A stretch of 64,000 bases of DNA. Origin: Erinaceus europaeus (lineage: Eukaryota; Chordata; Mammalia; Eulipotyphla; Erinaceidae). Where the stretch lies: assembly GCF_950295315.1 (NCBI RefSeq), contig NC_080165.1, forward strand, positions 3,915,734-3,979,733, given 5' to 3'. How positions within the stretch are numbered: the first letter of the stretch is position 1; every line of letters begins with the position of its first letter. A program made the position numbers and the translations under genes. Under the pieces are notes generated by a model that was given only the letters and a program-made list of their open reading frames with translations, was not told the DNA's origin and ran no database searches. Shown here one piece after another: positions 55,985 to 64,000 of the stretch.

Positions 55985-55987
55985 TGA

Positions 55988-56504
55988 CAATACCCTCATG
56001 ATGGCACTGTTATCCCTGAAGAACAAGAAACACAAGAGGACTAGATGCAGGATACATCCCAGGATCCATAATATGACATGGCAGAACCTACAAAAGTTGG
56101 CTCACAGAGTCCTCTCTCCTGCCCCTTCACTGAATGTCTTATGTTATGAATGGCCAGTTGTGTTTTGTGAGTGAGTGTGCTGAATGACCAAAAATTTTTG
56201 TATGACCCATCTGCTCAGAAGTACTCTAAACGTTAAAACCATTGTTACTAACATGCATTAACTCTCTAAGTAACCTGAGTCTGCTTATAGTCCAAAGTCA
56301 ATTATAGTAAACCTCTAACTTGTTACAAGTTTTATTGTTTTTCACAAGTAAGTGATTACAGCTATCAAGCCTTCATATGAGGAGTCATCTGTTCATATGG
56401 TAAGGTATTAAACTGTAAGAAGTTCCTCCATATCCAACCTATGTGAATTAGCAACATTCACATATTCTTGTAAACTTAACTGGTGTATCTTGTCTTGCCA
56501 CCAT
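55988..56504 (+). other. Post-pol non-coding part of the retrovirus
   Basis: No long frame. The sequence is AT-rich, with stops in all frames. I could not recognise a surface envelope subunit here. Confidence 0.5.
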
Positions 56505-56605
56505 AGGCCTGCCTTTGTCAGACAACAATTTAAAGATTTTTCCCTTTATAACATCACCCATGCCACGGACATCCTTTACTACCCCCAAAGACAAATGGCT
56601 GTTCC
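56505..56605 (+). pseudogene. Second, diverged integrase fragment
   Basis: About 95 bp starting GCCTGCCTTTGTCAGACAACAA aligns with 55,577-55,665 of pol: both contain CAATTTAAAGATTTTT and ATCACCCATGCCAC or ATTACTCATACCAC. The encoded QQFKDFSLYNITHAT parallels KQFKDFCSLWNITHTT. It lies about 0.9 kb downstream of the first copy, is more diverged than the LTRs are from each other, and is preceded by CTTGCCACCATAGG, a splice-acceptor-like stretch. Confidence 0.8.
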
Positions 56606-56664
56606 CCTGGACATCACATCCACTGACTGTTTCCCTTAGACTTGAGATATGATCCTACCTCTTC

Positions 56665-57022
56665 ATATCAATGGATACATTCCCCCTTCCTTGCCTGTAT
56701 ACCCTTAGTTGTGGGACCCTAGCTTGTTTTACTTCTTCTGCTCACAATTGGTCCTATAATTCTTTTTTTTTCAACATTTTAAATTTATTTATTAATGAGA
56801 AAGAGAGAAAGAACCAGACTCACTCTGGTACATGTGCTGCCAGGGATCGAACTCAGGACCTCATGCTTAAGAGTCCAAGGCTTTAGTCACTGCACCACCT
56901 CCCGGACCACAGTCCTATAATTCTTAACAAGCTCATGGCCTTTTGCGGCAACAGATTGATGCCATAAAGATGCAACCTATAGAAACTCACTATCATAGGC
57001 TGGACATGGCAGAATATTGAGT
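56665..57022 (+). pseudogene. env: env transmembrane-subunit relic, split by a SINE
   Basis: Sequence left of the SINE encodes a hydrophobic run rich in leucine with an internal TAG, followed by TIGPIIL at 56,745-56,765. Sequence right of it continues with NKLMAF and, after a frameshift, a short tail with RQQIDAIKM and HYHRLDMAEY before TGA. This order (membrane anchor, GP-hydrophobic, NKL, RQQ-type tail) is that of the C-terminus of gammaretrovirus or type-D retrovirus envelope proteins. The surface subunit and most of the transmembrane subunit are absent, so it has no entry function. Confidence 0.75.
56765..56911 (-). mobile_element. SINE, third kind, inside the retrovirus
   Basis: Flanked by GTCCTATAATTCTT at 56,751-56,764 and 56,912-56,925. 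Landmarks: GAGAAAGAGAGAAAGAACCA, CTCTGGTACATGTGCTGCC, GGGATCGAACTCAGGACC, CACCACCTCCCGGACCAC. It is the best-preserved copy of this kind in the window. Confidence 0.93.
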
Positions 57023-57348
57023 TGCTGTGGAGGATTTGCCCCCCTCCATCAGAACGCCCACCATGTAGAGGGCTGGCTAGCCAATGATGGGTAAGAGGAA
57101 ACTAGCACTATCCAGTCAACCTAAGACAGGGCATCTGGTACTACTGGGATAAAATGACCAGGTGTTCCAATGACAGGTAAGACGGAAGGCTGATCCCCAA
57201 CCTAAGACAGGCACAGTCCACCCTGCCACAAAACAAAGTCCGCCAAACATCAAAACATGACATAAGACAGGGGGACATGTGGGGAGCCACATGTGCCCTC
57301 AAGGTTGCTATTGGCATGGCCATAGAGTTTATGTTAAAAGATAGTTCC
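57023..57348 (+). other. Retroviral 3' non-coding region
   Basis: No frame recognised. AGACAGGGGGACATGTGGGG near 57,273 looks like a polypurine stretch followed by a possible LTR start (TGTGGGGAGCC), which might mark a relic of a second element; this is weak. Confidence 0.35.
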
Positions 57349-57630
57349 TGGGAATCGGGCAGTGGCATAGCGGGTTTAGCACAGGTGGCGCTAAGTGCAA
57401 GAACTGGCTTGAGGATCCCAGTTTGAGCCCCCGGCTCCTCACCTGCAGGGGAATCACTTCACAGGCAGTGAAGCAGGTCTACAGGTATCTTTCTCTCCCT
57501 CTGTCTTTCCCTCCTCTCTCCATTTCGCTCTGTTCTATCCAACAACCACAATATCAGCAATAACAACAATATAATTACAACAAGAACAACTAGGGCAACA
57601 AAAGGCAAGATACAAAAAAAAGGGGGGGAT
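57349..57630 (+). mobile_element. tRNA-derived SINE with exact target-site duplication, inside the retrovirus
   Basis: Flanked by AAGATAGTTCC at 57,338-57,348 and 57,631-57,641. The full tRNA-like head is present: GGGAATCGGGCAGTGGCATAG (A-box region), GGATCCCAGTTTGAGCCC (B-box region), CACCTGCAGGGG, then the pyrimidine body and ACAACAATATAATTACAACA tail. Confidence 0.95.
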
Positions 57631-57641
57631 AAGATAGTTCC

Positions 57642-58335
57642 CACTTCCCTACACCTTAGAGTCTTTGTTAAAAGATAAGGTCTTTTTCTCCATGAATCAC
57701 CCAGGACCTTCCAGATAAATGGCTGACTACCATGACAAATAATATAAAATATAATCATAAATAGATAGGAAAGATACAGCCCCCAATACTCAGTTGGTCA
57801 AGGCACCAAACCTCTTTTTCTATAAAGCATTCAAATCAGATGCCCTGCTAACCACGAGAAGCAGATTGTTTATGTTTCTTCCACAGGAATCCCAGAAAAA
57901 AAAATCTGGACCCCTGCACATCCTGACATCACCCACTAGATGGCACGACTACAGTGGCACACCCCCCGAAACCCTAGATGTCACCTGACGCGATCTGAAG
58001 AATCTGATTCGCAGACTCAAGGACAGAACCTTTTTACTGCCTGTCTGCCTTTCCTGATTTTGCTTTGACCTGTCACGTTTTGGCAGTTCCAGCTCACAAT
58101 CTATAGAAAAGCTGAATTCCAGAGGCTGACCTTCCTCATGCAGCATTTCATCCCCTGCCATTTCTCCCCCTAGTCGCCTACTTTGGACTGAGACTTCTAT
58201 CGGACTTGCTGGTATACCCTTTGGACACTTTAGACAATTTTACAGCAGCTTCCTTCCCTTCATGTTGCTGGTTTTTCATAGACTGACCCTGAGTAGTTCA
58301 TAGACTTTACACACTGTTGCCCTGGGCATTAGATA
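57642..58335 (+). other. Retroviral 3' non-coding region before the polypurine tract
   Basis: About 0.7 kb without recognisable coding content. I see no envelope, superantigen or accessory frame. Confidence 0.4.
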
Positions 58336-58351
58336 AAAGGAAAGGGGGAGA
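58335..58351 (+). other. Polypurine tract
   Basis: AAAAGGAAAGGGGGAGA directly precedes the 3' LTR and would prime plus-strand DNA synthesis. Confidence 0.9.
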
Positions 58352-58903
58352 TGCTGGGAAATTGTGCCAATGCAGTCACATCTGCCATGTTGTCCCCTCA
58401 GGCTACTGCTAGTTCACTGGAGAGTTGGGACATTCTCGAAGTGACTGTTCAGCCATGTTGTGCCCTCAGGACATTGTCTATATCCCCGCGATATCTGAAG
58501 TGCTCTGGTTACTCCTCCCCCCTCCCATTCTTACAAGAGTTATCATCCTATCCTGGAGTGCTCTGGTTACTCCTCCCCCCTCCCATTCTCACGAGAGTTA
58601 TCATCCTATCCTGGAGTGCTCTGGTTACTCCTCCCCCTTCCCATTCTCGCGAAAGCTGCTCCTATAAAAGCCCTTCGTTTTCCGCACCTCACTCTCTTGC
58701 CGGCGCTCCACTCTGGTGTTCAGACACAGGAAAGGTTACTGCGTGAGGCGGCCATTTTCTCTACCTCCACGTGGCCCAACCTGCTTCTCTAACACCCAAC
58801 TCTGAGGTGCCAGCGCGAATAAAGATTTGTGTTTCCTCTTCGCTCCGGACCCTCTCTCTCTCTTCTCTGCGGCCTGCGCACTACAACATCTGGTTCTACA
58901 ACA
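58352..58903 (+). repeat. 3' LTR
   Basis: 552 bp, TGCTGGG to CTACAACA. TATAAAA at 58,663-58,669 and AATAAA at 58,818-58,823. It is 58 bp longer than the 5' LTR because the U3 unit beginning GTGCTCTGGTTACTCCTCC is present three times instead of two. Confidence 0.95.
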
Positions 58904-58909
58904 CTATAT

Positions 58910-59405
58910 ATGTGGTCATTAGCCCTCTGTCCAGTGTATAGAACATAAATGTCTTGTCCCATTCTCTATACAGTCTCTGTTTTGGTTGTGGTTACTACGG
59001 CCTACTTGTTTTTTTCTTTTTTCTTTTTGTCATCTGCCCCTTTTCATTTACTGTACATTTTATTAGAATCTTCACTTTTTAAATTTTTGTTCATCTTGAA
59101 AAGAGTTCCATGTCTAATCTTTCAAAGAAGCAGTTCTTAAATTCTTGGTCTTTTGTATTTTTTGTTTGTATGTTTCCAAAGTTATTTATTTCTTTTTTTT
59201 TATTTGTCTCAAATACTCTGATAGCTTGTATTTTAATTTTCATTCATTTCCAGGCACATTTTAAAGTTCTCTTCAATCTAGTAGTTGTTAAGTAGTAATG
59301 CTGCTGAGTTTCCATATGTTGGGACATTCTTTAGCCTTATGCTAGTTTCATTCCATGTTGGTTTGAAAAGATGCTTGGGACAACTTTAGTGATTCTGAAT
59401 TTGAT
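58910..59405 (-). mobile_element. L1 ORF2 region, minus strand (segment 3)
   Basis: GGTCATTAGCCCTCTGTCCA, TTGTCCCATTCTCTATACAG and AGTTCCATGTCTAATCTTTC follow the reverse L1 ORF2 order, resuming where segment 2 stopped at the retroviral target site. No intact coding frame. Confidence 0.8.
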
Positions 59406-59436
59406 TTTAATTTCCTTTACTTTTTTCTATTCTTTC

Positions 59437-59622
59437 TTTCTTTCATTAGATAGAGGCAAAAGTTGAAAGGGAAGAAGGAAATAGAGAGGAGGAGAGGCAG
59501 AAACACCTGCAGCCCTGTTTCACCACTCATGAAGCTCTCCCCAGGTGGGGACCGGGGGCTCAAAGCCTTGTCCCAGAGCATTGTAACATGTGTACTCCAT
59601 CAGGTGCACCACTACCAAGCCT
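59437..59622 (-). mobile_element. tRNA-derived SINE
   Basis: ATTAGATAGAGGCAAAAGTT, CCACTCATGAAGCTCTCCCC, GGTGGGGACCGGGGGCTC and GTGCACCACTACCAAGCC give the CCTGGCCC-head kind. A TTTCTTTCTTTC stretch forms the left edge. Confidence 0.85.
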
Positions 59623-59639
59623 TGGCCTGCTGGATATCT

Positions 59640-59885
59640 TTTTCCCTGTGGGAGCATGTACCGAAGATCTTTATGGGGTGCAGAAGGTGGGAGTTCTGGC
59701 TTCTGTAATTGCTTCTCTGCTGGACATGAACATTGGCAGGTGGATCCATACTCCCAGCCTGTTTCTATCTTTCCCTAGTGGGGCAGGGCTCTGGGGAGTT
59801 GGGGTCTCCAGGACACTTTGCTGAGGTCATCTGCCCAGGGAAGTCAGGTTGGCATCATAGTAGCATCTGCAGCTTGGTGGCTGAA
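59640..59885 (-). mobile_element. L1 3'-terminal block, minus strand
   Basis: GGGTGCAGAAGGTGGGAGTT, GCTTCTGTAATTGCTTCTCT, ACTCCCAGCCTGTTTCTATC, CCCTAGTGGGGCAGGGCTC and CATCTGCAGCTTGGTGG are the reverse complement of the terminal block. Its own 3' end is missing, cut at the SINE side. Confidence 0.85.
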
Positions 59886-62359
59886 AACCATTAAGACATA
59901 AAGCAAGACAAATTGTTTAATAATCAGGAACCAAAAAGTAAGAATAGAGCAGATGAGATTTGGAGTCTCCATTTTGGAAAGAGCTAGTAGATCTATCTAT
60001 TTAGGTCTGTTCCAAGGGGCCCATGACTTCACTAATTTTTGCCTGAGCCTGACAGCTAACATGCAGGTGGACTCTATGTATTGTCTGGGGAGATGGCATA
60101 AGAGTTGAGACTAGGACTAGAAAGCTGGATCAGGACAGAGAGTAGCTCCCAAATATGGGCAAAGTGTATCAATACTGTTAACTAACTGTCATGTTGTGAG
60201 CTCCCAGGTGTGTTTTTGTCACTTTATCTAGTTGTTCAGGGAAGTGGTCTTTTAGCAGTCGTTATTACTTGTTCCCCACAAACAAACAAAAAAACAAACA
60301 ACCCTACTGCTTGTTTTTTATATCATGACTCTTGCCTATCTGTTTGGTAAATATCTGTCTGAGACATTGTTTGACCTAGCTTGTTGTAGTGACAATTGTA
60401 TTCAGAAAGAAGAAAATGCAGATGAGGCTACAAGCAGCATACTTAGAATTTGGGGAGCCACTCTGTGCTGGAATTCACCATATGAAAGCACTACTGTCAG
60501 TCAGCTGCTTTCACAAAATAATCCATGTGGGTTTCTTCTGGGTGCTATTTTATCCGCATAATTATATTTCACTGTGCTCTTAATGTGAGCTGAATGTGTC
60601 CCTCCATTTATTGTCTTGTTCACATGTGAATTTATTCAAACATTCAACTTACCAAACTCTAAATAAATTTGAGCCCGATGGAAGATAACAGCTTAATTTC
60701 CCATTTTTCTTTTAAATTAAGAGAAACAAATGGAAGATGAACACACAGCTTGTAATTAATGTGGACCCTTCAGTTTAACCAGTCATGCAAGGGATTTTTG
60801 GATGTCATGTGCAAAGACTAACAGATATAATGGCACATCTTCTCGGATTCGGGAAGCCGATTTAATTAGACAATTTGTATTTTTCTCTCCACGTTTGTTT
60901 CTCTTAAAATGTCGACACATCTCACTGGGCTGTGTAAGCTTTGTGTTAAGACCTCTTCCTATTTCTTCAACTAAACTTTCTTTGTGTGTGTGTGGGGGGG
61001 AGGGCTTAAATTAAGTACTGACTCTGGTAAATATAACTTCTAATTTATTACATTTTCTAATATGTTTGCTTACTACATATGACAAGATATAAATTTCAGG
61101 AAAACGTGACAATAAAATTTAAATGTGAGGAATAGTTACACACAACATAGGAAAGGAAAGCTAAAAACTCCTTTGTAAATGTGATAACTAACTCCATAAA
61201 ATGTTTTAAATGAATAAAATAATTTCAATAAATAATTGAGACCCTATTAAATTATTTATTTCTGCCCTTGGCTTGTAGAAAAACCTAGGGGAAAAAAATT
61301 AGTCTACGTGCATGCTTGTACTCATGCTTAAAAGGAGTTGACACTCAATTTAAATTAGTGAAAAGTAAGTAACTAATAATTTTGGATGGTGACTATCAAA
61401 TAATAAGCATGAGTTATCTCATTTGATAAACATTATATGCCTAATAACTATACTGTTAAGCCTACAACGGAGTAAACTGCATCATATTTCTACCAAATAA
61501 ATTAGTTTACAGGACTCTGGCAACTCAGATGAAATGCATAAAACTAAGAAAATTGTACAGAGTAATAAGTAGCAAGTTCCCTCGCATAAATATTGTGGAA
61601 TGCTGACTAGTGGGTAGGATCGGCGCCTGTAGAAGGCAAGACAAGGAAGAGTACAGGAGAGAGGGAATCTAGTTGAAGTACAAACTTACTCTTTTGAAAT
61701 ACTATTTTCTGAGAGCACAAAGGAGTGCAGAATCTGGGAGAAGTCCTCAAAAATACCCTCATTTTCATGTGAGGGAATGGAACCTGCCTATTCCTGCATC
61801 CACCTACATGTAATAATGCATTTGAAGACACCAGATCTGAAGTGAAACATTTCTGCACAGCTGAGAACAGTTTCCTAAGAGAGCTAACAGCTGGCAGCAG
61901 TTTAAGCAGCAGGAGACTGGTTATTTAGACTTGCTGGGTCCTCTAAGCTACAAATCCCAATTTATTCTACAATGTCATAAAAAAAAAACAAAAAAAAACT
62001 TAGTTTGAAAACCAGCAGACAGTATAGCTACCAACAGGAAAAAGGGGACGATTGAACATGGTGAGTGACAGGAGAAGAAAAAATGAAATCTAAATGTTGT
62101 TAATGAAGATAGTAAAAATGTGAGAGGTGTTATACTTATGAAAAGTAAAATTCCATTCTCTTCTACTCTATTCTAAATCATGATCATAATGACTAGGGCA
62201 GAGTAGACTTAAATTTGGAGAGTCTTGCACTGATGTAAAGCTTCCTGGTTTTAATTAGGGCATTTTTCATATGCTAAGAAACTTAATGAAGTAAAATTCT
62301 TTGCACCATGGATAAGTAGTTATGGACTGAAGCCAAAAAGACGGAAATAAAAAAAATCT
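59886..62359. other. Non-coding DNA, single-copy in appearance
   Basis: About 2.5 kb with no recent retroposon. Open frames at 60,325, 60,389, 60,802 and 61,607 (minus) show no domain, no exon-like boundaries and no codon signature. A G run lies at about 60,993-61,002. Confidence 0.5.
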
Positions 62360-62539
62360 TTATGCCAAATCACTGGTCTTTCTTTCTTCCTTCCTTTCTT
62401 TCGTTCTTCTTTCTTTCTTTCTTACTTTCTTTCTTTCTTCACTTTCTCCTCTCCTTTTTCTCTATCATTCCTTCCTTCTCTTTCATTTATTTCTCTTCTT
62501 TTCTTCTCCCCCACCTTTCTCTCTCCCTCTCTCTCTCTC

Positions 62540-62540
<1 letters not shown>
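62360..62540 (+). repeat. Pyrimidine-rich CTTT/CTTC tract
   Basis: About 160 bp of CTTT, CTTC and CTCT repeats, leading into TA/TG dinucleotides. Confidence 0.9.

Positions 62541-62602
<62 letters not shown>
62541..62602 (+). repeat. (TA)n(TG)n microsatellite
   Basis: About 8 TA followed by about 22 TG dinucleotides, then TATGTATGTAT. Confidence 0.95.
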
Positions 62603-62610
<8 letters not shown>

Positions 62611-62648
62611 TTCCTCTCTTTCCTTTATTCTTTCTTCTTTTCATTCTT

Positions 62649-62766
62649 CTTTTTTTTAATTAAGGGAGTTAGTACTTTACAGTGCACTCATTGATATATG
62701 AGTATGATTTCATTATACATGAGGATCCCACATTTCTCCTCCGCCCCTCCTTCCCACTCCCTCCCA
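62649..62766 (-). mobile_element. L1 3' terminus, minus strand
   Basis: A T-run (62,650-62,658) is the complement of the poly-A tail. AAGGGAGTTAGTACTTTACAG and GAGTATGATTTCATTATAC are a diverged complement of the L1 3' terminus. The element continues rightward into the minisatellite. Confidence 0.6.
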
Positions 62767-64000
62767 GAGTCCTTTGCTCTCCTGCAATACCCCATGTCCA
62801 TCCATGTCTCACTCTGTGCTCTCCCTCCCTCCCTCCCAGAGTCCTTTGCTGTGGTGCAGTGCCCCATGTCCATCCATGTCTCACTCTGTGCTCTCCCTCC
62901 CTCCCTCCCAGAGTCCTTTGCTGTGGTGCAGTGCCCCATGTCCATCCATGTCTCACTCTGTGCTCTCCCTCCCTCCCAGAGTCCTTTGCTGTGGTGCAGT
63001 GCCCCATGTCCATCCATGTCTCACCCTGTGCTCTACTCCCTCCCAGAGTCCTTTGCTGTGGTGCAGTGTCCCATGTCCATCCATGTCTCACTCTGTGCTC
63101 TCCCTCTCTCCCTCCCAGAGTCCTTTGCTGTGGTGCAGTGCCCCATGTCCATCCATGTCTCACTCTGTGCTCTCCCCCCTCCCAGAGTCCTTTGCTGTGG
63201 TGCAGTGTCCCATGTCCATCCATGTTTCACTCTGTGCTCTCCCTCCCTCCCAGAGTCCTTTGCTGTGGTGCAGTGCCCCATGTCCATCCATGTCTCACTC
63301 TGTGCTCTCCCTCCCTCCCAGAGTCCTTTGCTGTGGTGCAGTGCCCCATGTCCATCCATGTCTCACCCTGTGCTCTTCTCCCTCCTAGAGTCCTTTGCTG
63401 TGGTGCAGTGCCCCATGTCCATCCATGTCTCACCCTGTGTCTCCCTCCCTCCCAGAGTCCTTTGCTGTGGTGCAGTACCCCATGTCCATCCAAGTGTCAC
63501 CCTGTGCTCTCCCTCCCTCCCAGAGTCCTTTGCTGTGGTGCAGTACCCCATGTCCATCCATGTGTCACCCTGTGCTCTCCTCCCTCCCAGAGTCCTTTGC
63601 TGTGGTGCAGTGTCCCATGTCCATCCATGTTTCACTCTGTGCTCTCCCTCCCTCCCAGAGTCCTTTGCTGTGGTGCAGTGCCCCATGTCCATCCATGTCT
63701 CACTCTGTGCTCTCCCTCCCTCCCAGAGTCCTTTGCTGTGGTGCAGTGCCCCATGTCCATCCATGTCTCACCCTGTGCTCTTCTCCCTCCTAGAGTCCTT
63801 TGCTGTGGTGCAGTGCCCCATGTCCATCCATGTCTCACCCTGTGTCTCCCTCCCTCCCAGAGTCCTTTGCTGTGGTGCAGTACCCCATGTCCATCCAAGT
63901 GTCACCCTGTGCTCTCCCTCCCTCCCAGAGTCCTTTGCTGTGGTGCAGTACCCCATGTCCATCCATGTGTCACCCTGTGCTCTCCTCCCTCCCAGAGTCC
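62767..64000 (-). repeat. 66-72-bp minisatellite derived from L1 3' UTR, 405-bp higher-order period
   Basis: Units beginning GAGTCCTTTGCTGTGGTGCA start at 62,767, 62,839, 62,911, 62,979, 63,046, 63,118, 63,185, 63,253, 63,321, 63,388, 63,454, 63,523, 63,590, 63,658, 63,726, 63,793, 63,860, 63,928 and 63,995. The length varies through CTCC copies. Variants repeat at an offset of 405 bp (six units): for example CTCCTAGAG at 63,382 and 63,787, and CAAGTGTCACC at 63,490 and 63,895. The array runs off the window. Long frames on both strands are artefacts. Confidence 0.95.

Larger units (their letters stand above)
50686..58903 (+). mobile_element. Class II (betaretrovirus-like) endogenous retrovirus, defective
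   Basis: An 8.2-kb provirus with LTRs at 50,686-51,179 and 58,352-58,903, bounded by CTATAT duplications (50,680-50,685 and 58,904-58,909). Internal order: primer binding site, splice donor, gag, pro, pol, a second integrase scrap, an envelope relic, polypurine tract. Class II placement rests on the 6-bp duplication, the lysine-tRNA-type primer site, two zinc knuckles in gag and a separate pro in a -1 relation to pol. All genes carry stops or frameshifts, and two SINEs have inserted in the 3' part. The element cannot produce infectious virus as it stands. Confidence 0.93.

Noticed and set aside
55988..58335. A full envelope gene
   Set aside because: Only the membrane-proximal C-terminal relic is recognisable; there is no surface subunit, cleavage site or fusion-peptide region, and the relic has stops and a SINE insertion.
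60325..61014. Overlapping short frames as possible exons
   Set aside because: No flanking splice signals of quality, no recognisable domain, and ordinary AT-rich composition.
62669..63962. Frames of 88-204 codons with periodic peptides on both strands
   Set aside because: They are translations of a 66-72-bp minisatellite; unit lengths vary and are not multiples of three, so periodic frames shift. This is not a repeat-protein gene.
62767..64000. CRISPR-like array appearance
   Set aside because: Units are contiguous with no unique spacers, and the context is a mammalian nuclear genome with SINEs and L1.

Overview
The window looks like intergenic or intronic DNA from a hedgehog-type mammal (Erinaceus or a close relative). 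I find no host protein-coding exon, rRNA or functional tRNA gene. The assignment rests on very abundant tRNA-derived SINEs of kinds I associate with hedgehogs, on L1 3' ends, and on a short fragment resembling the C-terminus of Vingi, a non-LTR retrotransposon reported among mammals from hedgehogs. I had no database, so family names are recognition by eye.

Layout. 1-7,970 is mostly AT-rich single-copy-looking DNA with a few old repeat scraps. 7,970-21,700 is dense in SINEs and L1 3' ends; it includes a 1.3-kb L1 insertion with exact target-site duplications (12,240-13,538) and a long pyrimidine-to-purine switch tract (18,642-19,153). 21,700-29,800 is sparser, with a ~400-bp local duplication (22,725 and 25,170), a six-copy 36-bp minisatellite (23,953-24,168) and two clean SINE insertions. 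29,800-47,100 is again repeat-rich: a gammaretrovirus-like LTR fragment (34,954-35,376), an L1 insertion with an inverted 5' part (35,391-36,224), a Vingi-like fragment inside an older L1 (36,936-37,266) and a long inverted repeat (39,435-39,583). 48,118-49,372 is a CCCAT pentanucleotide array. 49,373-59,405 is a minus-strand L1 split by a solo LTR and by an 8.2-kb class II (betaretrovirus-like) endogenous retrovirus. 59,900-62,360 looks single-copy. 62,767 to the window end is a 66-72-bp minisatellite with a 405-bp higher-order period.

The endogenous retrovirus (50,686-58,903) has two LTRs, a 6-bp target duplication (CTATAT), a lysine-tRNA-type primer binding site, a polypurine tract and degraded gag, pro and pol genes. 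All coding regions carry stops or frameshifts. Downstream of pol lie a second, diverged integrase fragment and a short relic of an envelope transmembrane subunit, so the 3' part looks like a mosaic of two elements. It cannot encode a functional virus as it stands.

The most unusual observation is that three separate L1 copies carry tandem expansions in the same stretch of the L1 3' UTR: a 44-bp doublet (43,187-43,274), the GGGAT array beside 49,373, and the 19-start minisatellite at 62,767-64,000, whose whole unit aligns with that 3' UTR segment. I see no new enzymatic or defence system here.
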